In this document: positions 7,186 to 15,107 of the stretch, one piece after another
Numbering within the stretch: position 1 is the first letter of the stretch
How the letters are laid out: each line of letters starts with the position of its first letter
Origin: Reinekea marinisedimentorum
GTDB taxonomy: Bacteria; Pseudomonadota; Gammaproteobacteria; Pseudomonadales; Natronospirillaceae
Assembly: GCF_004341165.1 (NCBI RefSeq)
Contig: NZ_SLZR01000001.1
Coordinates: 248,001-312,000, forward strand
Length of the DNA: 64,000 nucleotides
Direction of reading: 5' to 3'
Notes under the pieces: generated by a model
The model's input: only the letters and a program-made list of their open reading frames with translations
Told to the model about the DNA's origin: nothing
The model's database searches: none
Program-made: the position numbers and the translations under genes

Positions 7186-9294
7186 ATGCAGATTGACCGC
7201 GCTCACCAGACAATTTCACTTCATGGCGACGATGCTGAAGCCAAGCGTCATGAAATTAAACACTACTTCAACCAAACCTGGTTGCTGTACGAAAATCTCT
7301 TCGAAGTGATCAACAACGATGCCGCCTACTACAAGAAGGCCGAGCCGCTGCGCCACCCGCTGATTTTTTATTTTGGTCACACCGCCTGCTTTTACATTAA
7401 TAAGCTGAAGCTGGCCAAGCTGATCGATGAGCGCATCAACCCCCGGCTGGAATCGATGTTTGCCATTGGCGTCGATGAGATGTCGTGGGACGATCTCGAC
7501 AGTGCTAACTACAGCTGGCCCAAGGTTGATGAGGCGCGTGAATACCGCAATCAGGTGCGTGCCCGCGTCAATGAATTGATCGATACCCTACCCATTAAGT
7601 TGCCAATTACTCAGCAGGACCCGGCCTGGGTCATTCTGATGGGCATCGAGCATGAGCGTATTCATCTGGAAACCTCGTCGGTGATTATTCGTCAGCTACC
7701 GCTGGAAGATGTCAGCGACCACCCGGATTGGGCCATTTGCCCGGACGTTGGCACGGCACCGGAGAACAGCCTGATTAATATCGCCGGTGGCGAGGTCTCG
7801 CTGGGGCGCACCGCTACGGATGATGCCTACGGTTGGGATAACGAGTATGGCCACCACAGCGAAAGTGTCAGCGACTTTCAGGCCTCTGCCTTGTTGGTTT
7901 CTAACGGCGAGTTTATGGCTTTCGTTGAGGACGGCGGCTATGAAAAGCTGCACTACTGGAGCGAAGAGGGCCAGTCGTGGCTGAACTACACCCAGGCCAA
8001 ATGCCCGCGCTTCTGGCTGAAAACCGCAACCGGCTGGCAGCAACGCAACATGACCAATGTCATCTCACTGCCCATGAATTGGCCGGTGGAGGTGAACCAG
8101 CTGGAAGCCAAGGCCTTCTGTAACTGGAAGGCGGAAAAGACCGGCGAGCCGGTGCGCCTGCCCACGGAAGCCGAATGGAAGATTCTCAGCCAGCGGGTGC
8201 CGAAGAACAACCCGGTCTGGGATGAGGTGCCCGGTAATATTCAGCTGGCCTACTACGCCTCTTCGTGCCCGGTGAACCGCTTTGGCCACGAGGGCCTGTT
8301 CGATGTGGTTGGCAATGTCTGGCAATGGACCGAAACCCCAATCGATGGCTACAGCGGCTTTGCCGTTCACCCGCTGTACGATGATTTCTCGACACCGACC
8401 TTCGATGGCAAGCACAACCTGATTAAGGGCGGCTCGTGGATCAGCACTGGTAACGAGGCGCTGCCGGTTTCCCGTTATGCTTTCCGTCGCCATTTTTATC
8501 AGCATGCCGGGCTGCGCTATGTGGTGTCGGAGCAACCGGTGCTGGAAAGCGGCTCGGTGAATATCTATGAAACCGATGAGCTGGTGTCGCAGTATCTGGA
8601 ATTCCATTACGGTGCCGAGTACTTCGGCGTGGCCAACTTCCCGGTGGCCGTGGTTGAGCATGCGCTGCGTGAAGTGAACCTTCCGCAACAGCGGAAAGCG
8701 CTGGATATCGGCTGTTCGGTGGGTCGTGCCAGCTTCGAACTGGCCCGGCACTTTGAGCAGGTCGATGCAATCGATTTCTCTGCCCGCTTTATTCAGCAGG
8801 CGTACGCGTTGGTGGAACAGGGCGAGCGTCGCTACACCATTGCTACCGAGGGCGAGCTGGTCGATTTCAAGAGCGTGACACTGCAGCAGCTGGGTTACAG
8901 CGATGTGAAGGAAAAAATCTATTTTTCACAGGGCGATGCCACCAACCTGAAGGCACAGTTCAGCGGTTATGATCTGGTGTTTGCCTGCAACCTGATTGAC
9001 CGGCTGACCGACCCGATGCTGTTTTTGAACGCCATACCTGCGCGCATGAATACCGGCGGTTACCTGGTGATTGCCTCGCCTTACACCTGGCTGGAGCAGT
9101 ACACGCCGAAGGATAAATGGCTGGGCGGCATTAAGATCAACGGTGAAAATCAGACCACGCTCGATGGCCTGACCGAGGCGCTGATTGGCGATTTTGAGCT
9201 GGTTTCGGTGAAGGAAATTCCGTTCGTGATCCGCGAAACCAAGCGCAAGTTCCAGCACACCGTTTCGGAAGTAACTGTCTGGCGTAAGCGCTAA
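7186..9294 (+). CDS. ovoA: ovothiol synthase OvoA, methyltransferase fusion
   Basis: A 702-residue three-domain enzyme. The N-terminal DinB-like domain carries the iron-binding HX3HXE motif (EHERIHLETS, near residue 156). The middle FGE/sulfatase-modifying-like domain contains GGEVSLGRT, RLPTEAEWK, GNVWQWTETP and KGGSW. The C-terminal SAM methyltransferase starts with ALDIGCSVGRASFELA near residue 505. OvoA joins cysteine to histidine C5 with oxygen to form a sulfoxide, and its C-terminal domain N-methylates 4-mercaptohistidine to give ovothiol A, an antioxidant. The separate PLP lyase step is not encoded nearby. The ATG at 7186 is preferred over 7177 because AGGGA at 7171-7175 is too close to the latter. 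Confidence 0.93.
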   Translation: MQIDRAHQTISLHGDDAEAKRHEIKHYFNQTWLLYENLFEVINNDAAYYKKAEPLRHPLIFYFGHTACFYINKLKLAKLIDERINPRLESMFAIGVDEMSWDDLDSANYSWPKVDEAREYRNQVRARVNELIDTLPIKLPITQQDPAWVILMGIEHERIHLETSSVIIRQLPLEDVSDHPDWAICPDVGTAPENSLINIAGGEVSLGRTATDDAYGWDNEYGHHSESVSDFQASALLVSNGEFMAFVEDGGYEKLHYWSEEGQSWLNYTQAKCPRFWLKTATGWQQRNMTNVISLPMNWPVEVNQLEAKAFCNWKAEKTGEPVRLPTEAEWKILSQRVPKNNPVWDEVPGNIQLAYYASSCPVNRFGHEGLFDVVGNVWQWTETPIDGYSGFAVHPLYDDFSTPTFDGKHNLIKGGSWISTGNEALPVSRYAFRRHFYQHAGLRYVVSEQPVLESGSVNIYETDELVSQYLEFHYGAEYFGVANFPVAVVEHALREVNLPQQRKALDIGCSVGRASFELARHFEQVDAIDFSARFIQQAYALVEQGERRYTIATEGELVDFKSVTLQQLGYSDVKEKIYFSQGDATNLKAQFSGYDLVFACNLIDRLTDPMLFLNAIPARMNTGGYLVIASPYTWLEQYTPKDKWLGGIKINGENQTTLDGLTEALIGDFELVSVKEIPFVIRETKRKFQHTVSEVTVWRKR

Positions 9295-9342
9295 CGAAGT
9301 AAGTGGGCACTCACTCTTTATGGCCGGGTGAGTGCCTGACAG

Positions 9343-9597
9343 CTACTTTCTGAAGGTGGTCGGCATTTCAATATCGTAGAAGGCGTCTTTCATTTGCTCG
9401 ATACGCTCTTCGACCACCTGCTGTGCATCGTAAATGCCCTTGTTGTAGAAATAGGCACCGACCTCTTCGGCGAAAAAATCGATCAGGAACTCGGCATCGA
9501 ACTGGCCGATGGTTTGATCGAGTTCTTCTGAGAAATACAGCTGTACCTTCTTAACGATTTGGGCTTTTTCATCGGTGGTGAATTTTATTTCGGGCAT
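9343..9597 (-). CDS. DUF2164 family protein
   Basis: An 84-residue acidic cytoplasmic protein (MPEIKFTTDEKAQIVKKVQL, DQTIGQFDAEFLIDFFAEE, YFYNKGIYDAQ). The pattern of an N-terminal helix, then (I/L)GQFDAEFLLDFF and YYN(Q/K)G, is that of DUF2164, whose function is not known. The start is set at the second ATG in the frame because AAGGAAGGAG lies six bases upstream of it. It stands alone downstream of rep on the same strand, separated by palindromic element 2. Confidence 0.8.
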   Translation of the reverse strand: MPEIKFTTDEKAQIVKKVQLYFSEELDQTIGQFDAEFLIDFFAEEVGAYFYNKGIYDAQQVVEERIEQMKDAFYDIEMPTTFRK

Positions 9598-9678
9598 TTG
9601 TGGCTCCTTCCTTTCTGGTGGCACTGGTACGCCTTTTCATGCGGTACTTATGGCTATTAAGGTGCTGAATAGGTTAAG

Positions 9679-9792
9679 CCGGGAATGTGGGTATTAGTAT
9701 TTTCAGGGCATCTGAGCACAAGGAAGTGCGAAGTTGAGCGATACACGGAAGTATTCAAGCGACCCTGAAAATACTAATACCCACATTCCCGG
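9679..9792. repeat. palindromic element 2: 30-bp perfect arms, two-hairpin core
   Basis: Left arm 9679-9708 and right arm 9763-9792 are perfect 30-bp reverse complements (left begins CCGGGAATGTGGGTATTAG). The 54-base core 9709-9762 holds two hairpins, GCACAAGGAAGTGC and ATACACGGAAGTAT, each with GGA in the loop on the + strand, separated by GAGCG and followed by AAGCG. The core lines up with the core of the element at 5916-6013 although the arms share nothing. It lies between rep and the DUF2164 gene. Confidence 0.75.
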
Positions 9793-9834
9793 CGGCGACT
9801 GACACCGGAGACAGAGCGGCGACAGCCACGAAAG

Positions 9835-11856
9835 CTAACTGTTCAGCAAAGCCCGCAAATTACTAATCGTATTAATGTTGCTCTCTGTATTCGCAGGCTT
9901 TTCTGATTCGACACCAATCCAGGTGACATCTTCCTCGGGCAGTTCATCAATGAACCGGCTCGGTGTGCAGTCGATCAACTCGCCAAACTGCTTGCGTTTA
10001 GACGCATAAGTGAGCGTCAGTGATTTCTGCGCGCGGGTAATGCCCACATACATCAGCCGTCGCTCCTCTTCGATATCACCGCTCTCAATGGAGTTGCGGT
10101 GCGGCAGGATCTCTTCTTCCAGGCCGAGCATAAACACGATGGGGAACTCCAGCCCTTTCGACGCGTGTAAGGTCATCAGCTGAACCGCGTCTTCGTCGTT
10201 CTCTTCTTCCTGGCGCTCCATCAGGTCGCGCAGCACCAGTTTGGCAATAGCATCGCCAATTGCCAGATCAGAGTCATCGTCTTCGTTGCCGCGCTCGAGC
10301 ATGGATTGCAGACCGTCGATCAGAATATGCACGTTGGCCAGGCGTTTTTCGGCCATCGCATCGGTGGTGCTGTCCTGTCGTAACCAGGCTTCGTAGTTTA
10401 TGTCGGTGACCATCTCGCGGATCACCATCACCGGGTTCTCTTCGGTATGAAGCTTTTTGATGGTGCGCTCCAGCCAGCTGCTGAAACGGGTCAGGCGTTC
10501 GCTGGCGCGTTCACTTAAATGCTCACGCAGGCCCAGTTCGCTGCTGGCAGCAGAAAGGCTAACGTTGCGTGCCCCGGCGTATTCATTGAGCTTTTCCAGT
10601 GTCGCCGGGCCAATCTCCCGGCGTGGCGTGTTGATCACACGCAGGAAGGCGGCATCGTCATCCGGGTTGATCAGCAGCCGCAGGTAGCTCATCACGTCTT
10701 TGATTTCAGCCTTTGAGAAGAACGAAGTGCCGCCGTTGATCTTGTACGGAATGCGGTTCTGCTGCAGTTTCATTTCCATGAGCCGCGACTGGTGATTGCC
10801 GCGATAGAGAATGGCAAAGTCTTTATAGCTGCATTTGCGGACCAGATGCTGGTGCAGAATTTCATTGGCCACACGCTCGGCCTCGGCATCTTCCGATGGG
10901 TTACGGATAATGCGGATCGGCTCACCGTGCGCCATTTCACTCCACAGCGTTTTCTTGAACACGTGTGGATTGTGGTCAATCACGGTGTTGGCGGCGTTCA
11001 GAATCAACTTGGTGGAGCGGTAGTTCTGCTCCAGCTTCACCAGTCGTAAATGCGGAAAGTCATCCTGCAGCTTAACGAGGTTTTCCGGTCGCGCACCACG
11101 CCAGCTGTAGATCGACTGGTCATCGTCCCCTACTACGGTAAAGCGCGGATCGTCGCCCACCAGCAGCTTTACCAGCAGGTACTGGGATATATTGGTGTCC
11201 TGATATTCATCGACCAGCAAATAACGGATGCGGCGCTGCCACTTGCCGAGGACATCGGCATTGCTCTGAAACAACAGGGTTGGCAGGCGGATCAAATCAT
11301 CGAAATCGACCGCATTGTAGGCACTGAGCATGCGGTTGTATTCGGCATAGATCTCGACCGCCAGGGTGTGGATGGCGTCTTCCATCTTGCCGCGCAGATC
11401 ATCAGGCTCGAGCAGGTCATTCTTCCACAGGCTGATCAGATTCTTGAAGAAGTCGACTTCATCGGCGGCGTTCGGCGCTGTTCGCAGCACAATATCCTTG
11501 ATGAGTGCCTTCGAGTCGTGATCGTCAAACAGCGTAAAGTTGCTCTTCAGGCCGGTATGGGCCGCCTCTTTGCGCAGAATGTTCAGGCCCAGGTTGTGAA
11601 AGGTGGACACAATCAGGCCATGCGATTGCCGACCCTTCACCAGCTTGCCGACCCGCTCTTTCATTTCCCGCGCGGCCTTATTGGTGAAGGTTACCGCAGC
11701 GATGTTGTGGGCTTTGTAGCCACATTCCTGAATCAGGTAGGCAATCTTCTGGGTAATGACCGAGGTTTTACCGGAGCCGGCGCCGGCCAGCACCAGCAGT
11801 GGGCCACTGATGTATTCAACTGATTCCTGCTGCCGCGGGTTGAGCCTGTTCGCCAT
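9835..11856 (-). CDS. rep: ATP-dependent DNA helicase Rep
   Basis: A 673-residue superfamily 1A 3'-5' helicase, the same length as E. coli Rep. Walker A GAGSGKT is at residues 25-31, followed by AAVTFTNKAAREMKERV (motif Ia region), LVDEYQDTN (Walker B, motif II), VVGDDDQSIYSWRGA (motif III), LEQNYRS (motif IV), MTLHASKGLEFP (motif V) and YVGITRAQ (motif VI). Rep moves along single strands ahead of the replisome, displaces proteins and helps restart forks. Rep rather than UvrD is favoured by the overall N-terminal match and by the short C-terminus. The ATG lies 3 bp after the stop codon of cvfB, so the two form an operon. Confidence 0.93.
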   Translation of the reverse strand: MANRLNPRQQESVEYISGPLLVLAGAGSGKTSVITQKIAYLIQECGYKAHNIAAVTFTNKAAREMKERVGKLVKGRQSHGLIVSTFHNLGLNILRKEAAHTGLKSNFTLFDDHDSKALIKDIVLRTAPNAADEVDFFKNLISLWKNDLLEPDDLRGKMEDAIHTLAVEIYAEYNRMLSAYNAVDFDDLIRLPTLLFQSNADVLGKWQRRIRYLLVDEYQDTNISQYLLVKLLVGDDPRFTVVGDDDQSIYSWRGARPENLVKLQDDFPHLRLVKLEQNYRSTKLILNAANTVIDHNPHVFKKTLWSEMAHGEPIRIIRNPSEDAEAERVANEILHQHLVRKCSYKDFAILYRGNHQSRLMEMKLQQNRIPYKINGGTSFFSKAEIKDVMSYLRLLINPDDDAAFLRVINTPRREIGPATLEKLNEYAGARNVSLSAASSELGLREHLSERASERLTRFSSWLERTIKKLHTEENPVMVIREMVTDINYEAWLRQDSTTDAMAEKRLANVHILIDGLQSMLERGNEDDDSDLAIGDAIAKLVLRDLMERQEEENDEDAVQLMTLHASKGLEFPIVFMLGLEEEILPHRNSIESGDIEEERRLMYVGITRAQKSLTLTYASKRKQFGELIDCTPSRFIDELPEEDVTWIGVESEKPANTESNINTISNLRALLNS

Positions 11857-11859
11857 AGC

Positions 11860-12702
11860 TTAAGACTTCACCTGAATAATGCGCTTGGGTTCAAGGGTGA
11901 TTTTCTTCTGCTTTAGCAGGCCACCTACCGCTTTTTTGAAGTTGCCTTTGCTGGTTTGAAAGGCTGCATAGATTTCATCCGGCGAACTTTTATCGCCCAG
12001 GCCCAGCACACCGCCGTTTTCTTCCAACCTGGCGAGAATGCGCGAGCCGATATCATCGCGAGCCTCCTGGCCCTGCAATTGAATAGAGATGTCGATCTTT
12101 TTGTCCTCACGCACGGTTTTAATGTAGCCGGCTAGCTTTTGGCCCGGGCGCAGGGGCTGCAGAACATCGATATTGTGAATCACGCCCAGGTACAGATCAT
12201 CGACAATGGCTTTGTAACCGATGTTGGTGCGGTTAACGATCATCAGGCTGACACGGTCGCCGGGCTGATAGTTGTTGGTTTCTTCGCGCAGAAAGTTACT
12301 CAGCTTGGCACTGCCGGTAATGCGCTGGGTATGTTCATCGACAAACAGATACACCACATGCTTTTGGCCTTCTTCCATCGGTTTGCGTTGTTCGCTGAAG
12401 GGCACCAGCAGGTCTTTCGCCAAGCCCCAGTCCAGAAAGGCACCGAAAGCGGTCACTTCTTTTACGGTCAACAACGCACACTGGCCGACTTCAGCCAGAG
12501 GCTTATCGGTGGTTGCGATTAGCCGGTCTTCAGAATCGAGATAGATAAAAACGTTCAGCCAATCGCCTATCTCAGTATCTTTCGGCACCTGTCTTTTCGG
12601 CAGCAGGACGGTATCGAGGTTTTCACCATCCAGGTAAACCCCGAATTCTGTTTTGGAAACTACTTCCAGCGTATTGAACTTACCAATCTGTGCCATTGCC
12701 AT
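11860..12702 (-). CDS. cvfB: CvfB/YitL-type S1 RNA-binding protein
   Basis: A 280-residue protein with the CvfB architecture: tandem S1-like OB folds (FNTLEVVSKTEFGVYLDGEN at the N-terminus, VKEVTAFGAFLDWGLAKDLL near residue 80, then a third near 150) and a C-terminal winged-helix. The last part (SSPDEIYAAFQTSKGNFKKA VGGLLKQKKI in two parts) is that winged-helix region. CvfB binds RNA and affects virulence-factor expression in staphylococci; the role in Gammaproteobacteria is not settled. It is the first gene of a two-gene unit with rep. The frame has two nearby ATG codons (12702 and 12696), and neither has a strong ribosome-binding site. Confidence 0.8.
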   Translation of the reverse strand: MAMAQIGKFNTLEVVSKTEFGVYLDGENLDTVLLPKRQVPKDTEIGDWLNVFIYLDSEDRLIATTDKPLAEVGQCALLTVKEVTAFGAFLDWGLAKDLLVPFSEQRKPMEEGQKHVVYLFVDEHTQRITGSAKLSNFLREETNNYQPGDRVSLMIVNRTNIGYKAIVDDLYLGVIHNIDVLQPLRPGQKLAGYIKTVREDKKIDISIQLQGQEARDDIGSRILARLEENGGVLGLGDKSSPDEIYAAFQTSKGNFKKAVGGLLKQKKITLEPKRIIQVKS

Positions 12703-12772
12703 ACTCTGCGTATATAAGGAGGCGCATTGTAGCGGAAATCGGATTTTAGGTAGAGGCGCGAATCGTATTTGT

Positions 12773-12784
12773 TTGGTTAACCAA
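12773..12784. promoter_or_regulatory. GntR/FadR-type operator dyad, distal copy
   Basis: Perfect 12-bp palindrome TTGGTTAACCAA. It has the TGGT-N-ACCA layout used by FadR-subfamily GntR regulators (UxuR, ExuR, LldR, PdhR). It lies about 230 bp upstream of the other two copies. Confidence 0.5.
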
Positions 12785-13006
12785 TTTTCCGCTTTCTGCC
12801 TGCTTTGGTCTACAGCCGGATGTTAATTTTATTTAATGGGATTTGTTCAAATAATTGAAATTCTTCTCACTTAATTGTCATACAATATGATCTCGGGTGA
12901 GATCGTCCAAAAAGTGAGCTTAAATCTAAATGTAACTAAATGTTAATCTTGTAACTGGTATTACAAAGGTTCATTTTACGGCGTTTCAGGGCTTTTTTTA
13001 GCCTTA

Positions 13007-13034
13007 TTGGTCAACCAAATTGGTGTGCCAATTT
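13007..13034. promoter_or_regulatory. two overlapping GntR/FadR-type operator dyads
   Basis: TTGGTCAACCAA (13007-13018) runs directly into AAATTGGTGTGCCAATTT (13017-13034). The second closely follows the known UxuR/ExuR consensus AAATTGGTATACCAATTT, which serves uronate genes. They lie about 140 bp upstream of the symporter start. Confidence 0.55.
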
Positions 13035-13175
13035 GATTTGTAAGTAATTGTATTAGATTGATTTCTATCATTTTCTTTACAAATCTTCCTTGTCCTATCA
13101 TCGTATTGTATGATTTATTGTGTAAGCCCCCCAGGCAACCTAAACACAACCGCATAACAACCAAGGTTTTTTACA

Positions 13176-14942
13176 ATGGATCTCAATACTTTAATTGTTG
13201 GCATCTACTTCCTGTTTCTTATGGCAATAGGATGGATGTTCCGAAAATTCACAACGACTACCAGTGACTACTTCCGTGGCGGCGGCAACATGCTGTGGTG
13301 GATGGTTGGTGCTACTGCATTCATGACGCAGTTCAGTGCCTGGACCTTCACCGGCGCTGCAGGTAAAGCCTATAACGACGGCTTTGCTGTCGCGTTCATC
13401 TTCCTGGCCAATGCATTCGGCTACCTGATGAACTACCTGTACTTCGCTCCTAAATTCCGTCAATTACGCGTAGTGACTGTAATTGAAGCTATCCGTCAGC
13501 GTTTCGGTAAAGCCAATGAGCAGGTATTCACCTGGAGTAACATGCCTACCTCAGTTATCTCTGCCGGTATCTGGCTGAATGGCCTGGCAATTATTGCTTC
13601 CGGTATCTTTGGTTTGGATATGAACATGACCATCTGGGCAACAGGCCTGGTGGTACTGGTAATGTCAGTAACCGGTGGTTCATGGGCGGTTATCGCATCT
13701 GACTTTATGCAGATGGTTATCATCATGGCGGTTACCGTTACCTGTGCTGTCGTTGCTTTGGTGAAAGGCGGCGGCATTGGTGAAATCGTTTCTAACTTCC
13801 CGGCAGACAGCTTTGTTTCCGGTAACAACCTGAACTACATGAGCATCTTTGGTCTGTGGGCATTCTTCATCTTCGTGAAGCAGTTCTCCATTACCAACAA
13901 CATGCTGAACTCATACCGCTATCTGGCGGCTAAAGACTCTAAAAACGCACGTAAAGCTGCATTGTTGGCTTGCTGCCTAATGATCTTAGGCCCTGCGATT
14001 TGGTTCCTGCCAAGCTGGGTTGTAGCCGGTTCGGGTGTTGATCTGGCTGCTGCTTACCCTGAAGCGGGTAAAAAAGCGGCAGACTTCGCTTACCTGTACT
14101 TTGTTGAGAAGTTCATGCCTGCGGGTATGGTTGGCCTGCTGATCGCAGCGATGTTCGCAGCGACCATGTCTTCTATGGACTCGGGTCTGAACCGTAACTC
14201 CGGTATCTTCGTGAAAAATTTCTACCAGCCGGTTCTGCGTTCAGGCGCTTCCGAGAAAGAGCTGGTGACTGTTTCTAAAATTACCTCTACTGTTTTCGGT
14301 ATCATCATCATTCTGGTGGCGTTGTTCATCAACTCGCTGAAAGGCTTGAGCCTGTTCGACACCATGATGTACGTAGGTGCGTTGATCAGCTTCCCAATGA
14401 CCATCCCTGCATTCCTGGGCTTCTTCATTCGTAAGACGCCGGACTGGGCTGGCTGGGCAACTCTGGTTGTCGGTGGTTTCGTATCTTACGTGGTTGGTTT
14501 CGCAATCAATGCCGATACCATCAACACCGTATTCAACCTGGATACGCCGTTGACCGGTCGTGAGTGGTCCGACCTGAAAGTAGCGATTGGCCTGATCGGT
14601 CACATCTCTATTACCGGTGGCTTCTTCCTGCTGACAACTCTGTTCTACAAGCCTCTGCCAGAGCACCGTGAGAAAGATGTTGATCTGTTCTTCACCAACC
14701 TGGCGACTCCACTGGTCAGTGAGTCTGCTGAACAGAAGGACCTGGATAACAAACAGCGCCGTATGCTGGGTACGCTGATCGCAATTGCCGGCGTAGGTGT
14801 AATGGCGATGTTCGCACTGCCTAACCCACTGTGGGGCCGAATGGTCTTCATACTGTGTGGTTTGATCGTGATGGGTGTTGGTTTGCTGCTGGTTAAAGCG
14901 GTAGACGATAAGGTTGAAGCACCTGCAACCGAGCAGGCGTAA
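13176..14942 (+). CDS. sodium:solute symporter (SSS family)
   Basis: A 588-residue, ~14-TM SSS-family protein (MDLNTLIVGIYFLFLMAIGW, TSDYFRGGG, TAFMTQFSAWTFTGAAGKAY, MFAATMSSMDSGLN). The sodium-binding helices TM1 and TM8 are recognisable. It looks like the subgroup found with alginate-oligomer/uronate (DEH) catabolism in marine bacteria. That fits the UxuR/ExuR-like dyads upstream, but the substrate is an inference. The gene stands alone, with its own regulatory gap and terminator. Acidic and charged residues close the C-terminus (VDDKVEAPATEQA). Confidence 0.82.
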   Translation: MDLNTLIVGIYFLFLMAIGWMFRKFTTTTSDYFRGGGNMLWWMVGATAFMTQFSAWTFTGAAGKAYNDGFAVAFIFLANAFGYLMNYLYFAPKFRQLRVVTVIEAIRQRFGKANEQVFTWSNMPTSVISAGIWLNGLAIIASGIFGLDMNMTIWATGLVVLVMSVTGGSWAVIASDFMQMVIIMAVTVTCAVVALVKGGGIGEIVSNFPADSFVSGNNLNYMSIFGLWAFFIFVKQFSITNNMLNSYRYLAAKDSKNARKAALLACCLMILGPAIWFLPSWVVAGSGVDLAAAYPEAGKKAADFAYLYFVEKFMPAGMVGLLIAAMFAATMSSMDSGLNRNSGIFVKNFYQPVLRSGASEKELVTVSKITSTVFGIIIILVALFINSLKGLSLFDTMMYVGALISFPMTIPAFLGFFIRKTPDWAGWATLVVGGFVSYVVGFAINADTINTVFNLDTPLTGREWSDLKVAIGLIGHISITGGFFLLTTLFYKPLPEHREKDVDLFFTNLATPLVSESAEQKDLDNKQRRMLGTLIAIAGVGVMAMFALPNPLWGRMVFILCGLIVMGVGLLLVKAVDDKVEAPATEQA

Positions 14943-14973
14943 TTCGCTTTAATCCGAACACTCGGAATACATA

Positions 14974-14997
14974 AACGGGCTGAAAGGCCCGTTTTTT
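14974..14997 (+). terminator. terminator after the symporter
   Basis: Stem AACGGGC/GCCCGTT around a short loop, followed by six T on the + strand. Confidence 0.85.
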
Positions 14998-15008
14998 GTG
15001 TGCGTTAG

Positions 15009-15066
15009 ATGTTCGTTTTAATTCATAACGAACATAAAGCGAAAATATCTTGTTAAAAACGAACAT
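15009..15066. promoter_or_regulatory. GlpR-like half-sites upstream of glpD
   Basis: ATGTTCG (15009-15015), AACGAACAT (15027-15035) and AACGAACAT (15058-15066) match the half-sites of the GlpR operator (consensus ATGTTCGATAACGAACAT). They lie 42-99 bp upstream of the glpD start. The spacing between the first two is wider than a single canonical operator, so they may be parts of two degenerate sites. Confidence 0.6.
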
Positions 15067-15107
15067 CAGCGCCATGCTGATTGAAAAATCATCAACAGGG
15101 TTTTTCA

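Larger units (their letters stand above)
12703..13175. other. long AT-rich regulatory gap before the symporter
   Basis: A gap of 473 bp with clearly lower G+C than its surroundings, between divergent cvfB and the symporter. It holds three operator-like dyads (12773-12784, 13007-13018, 13017-13034) and a small hairpin GATCTCGGGTGAGATC at 12889-12904. No coding frame here looks real. Confidence 0.6.

Noticed and set aside
12889-12904. GATCTCGGGTGAGATC hairpin as part of a riboswitch
   Set aside because: Too small and isolated; no surrounding conserved pairing recognised.
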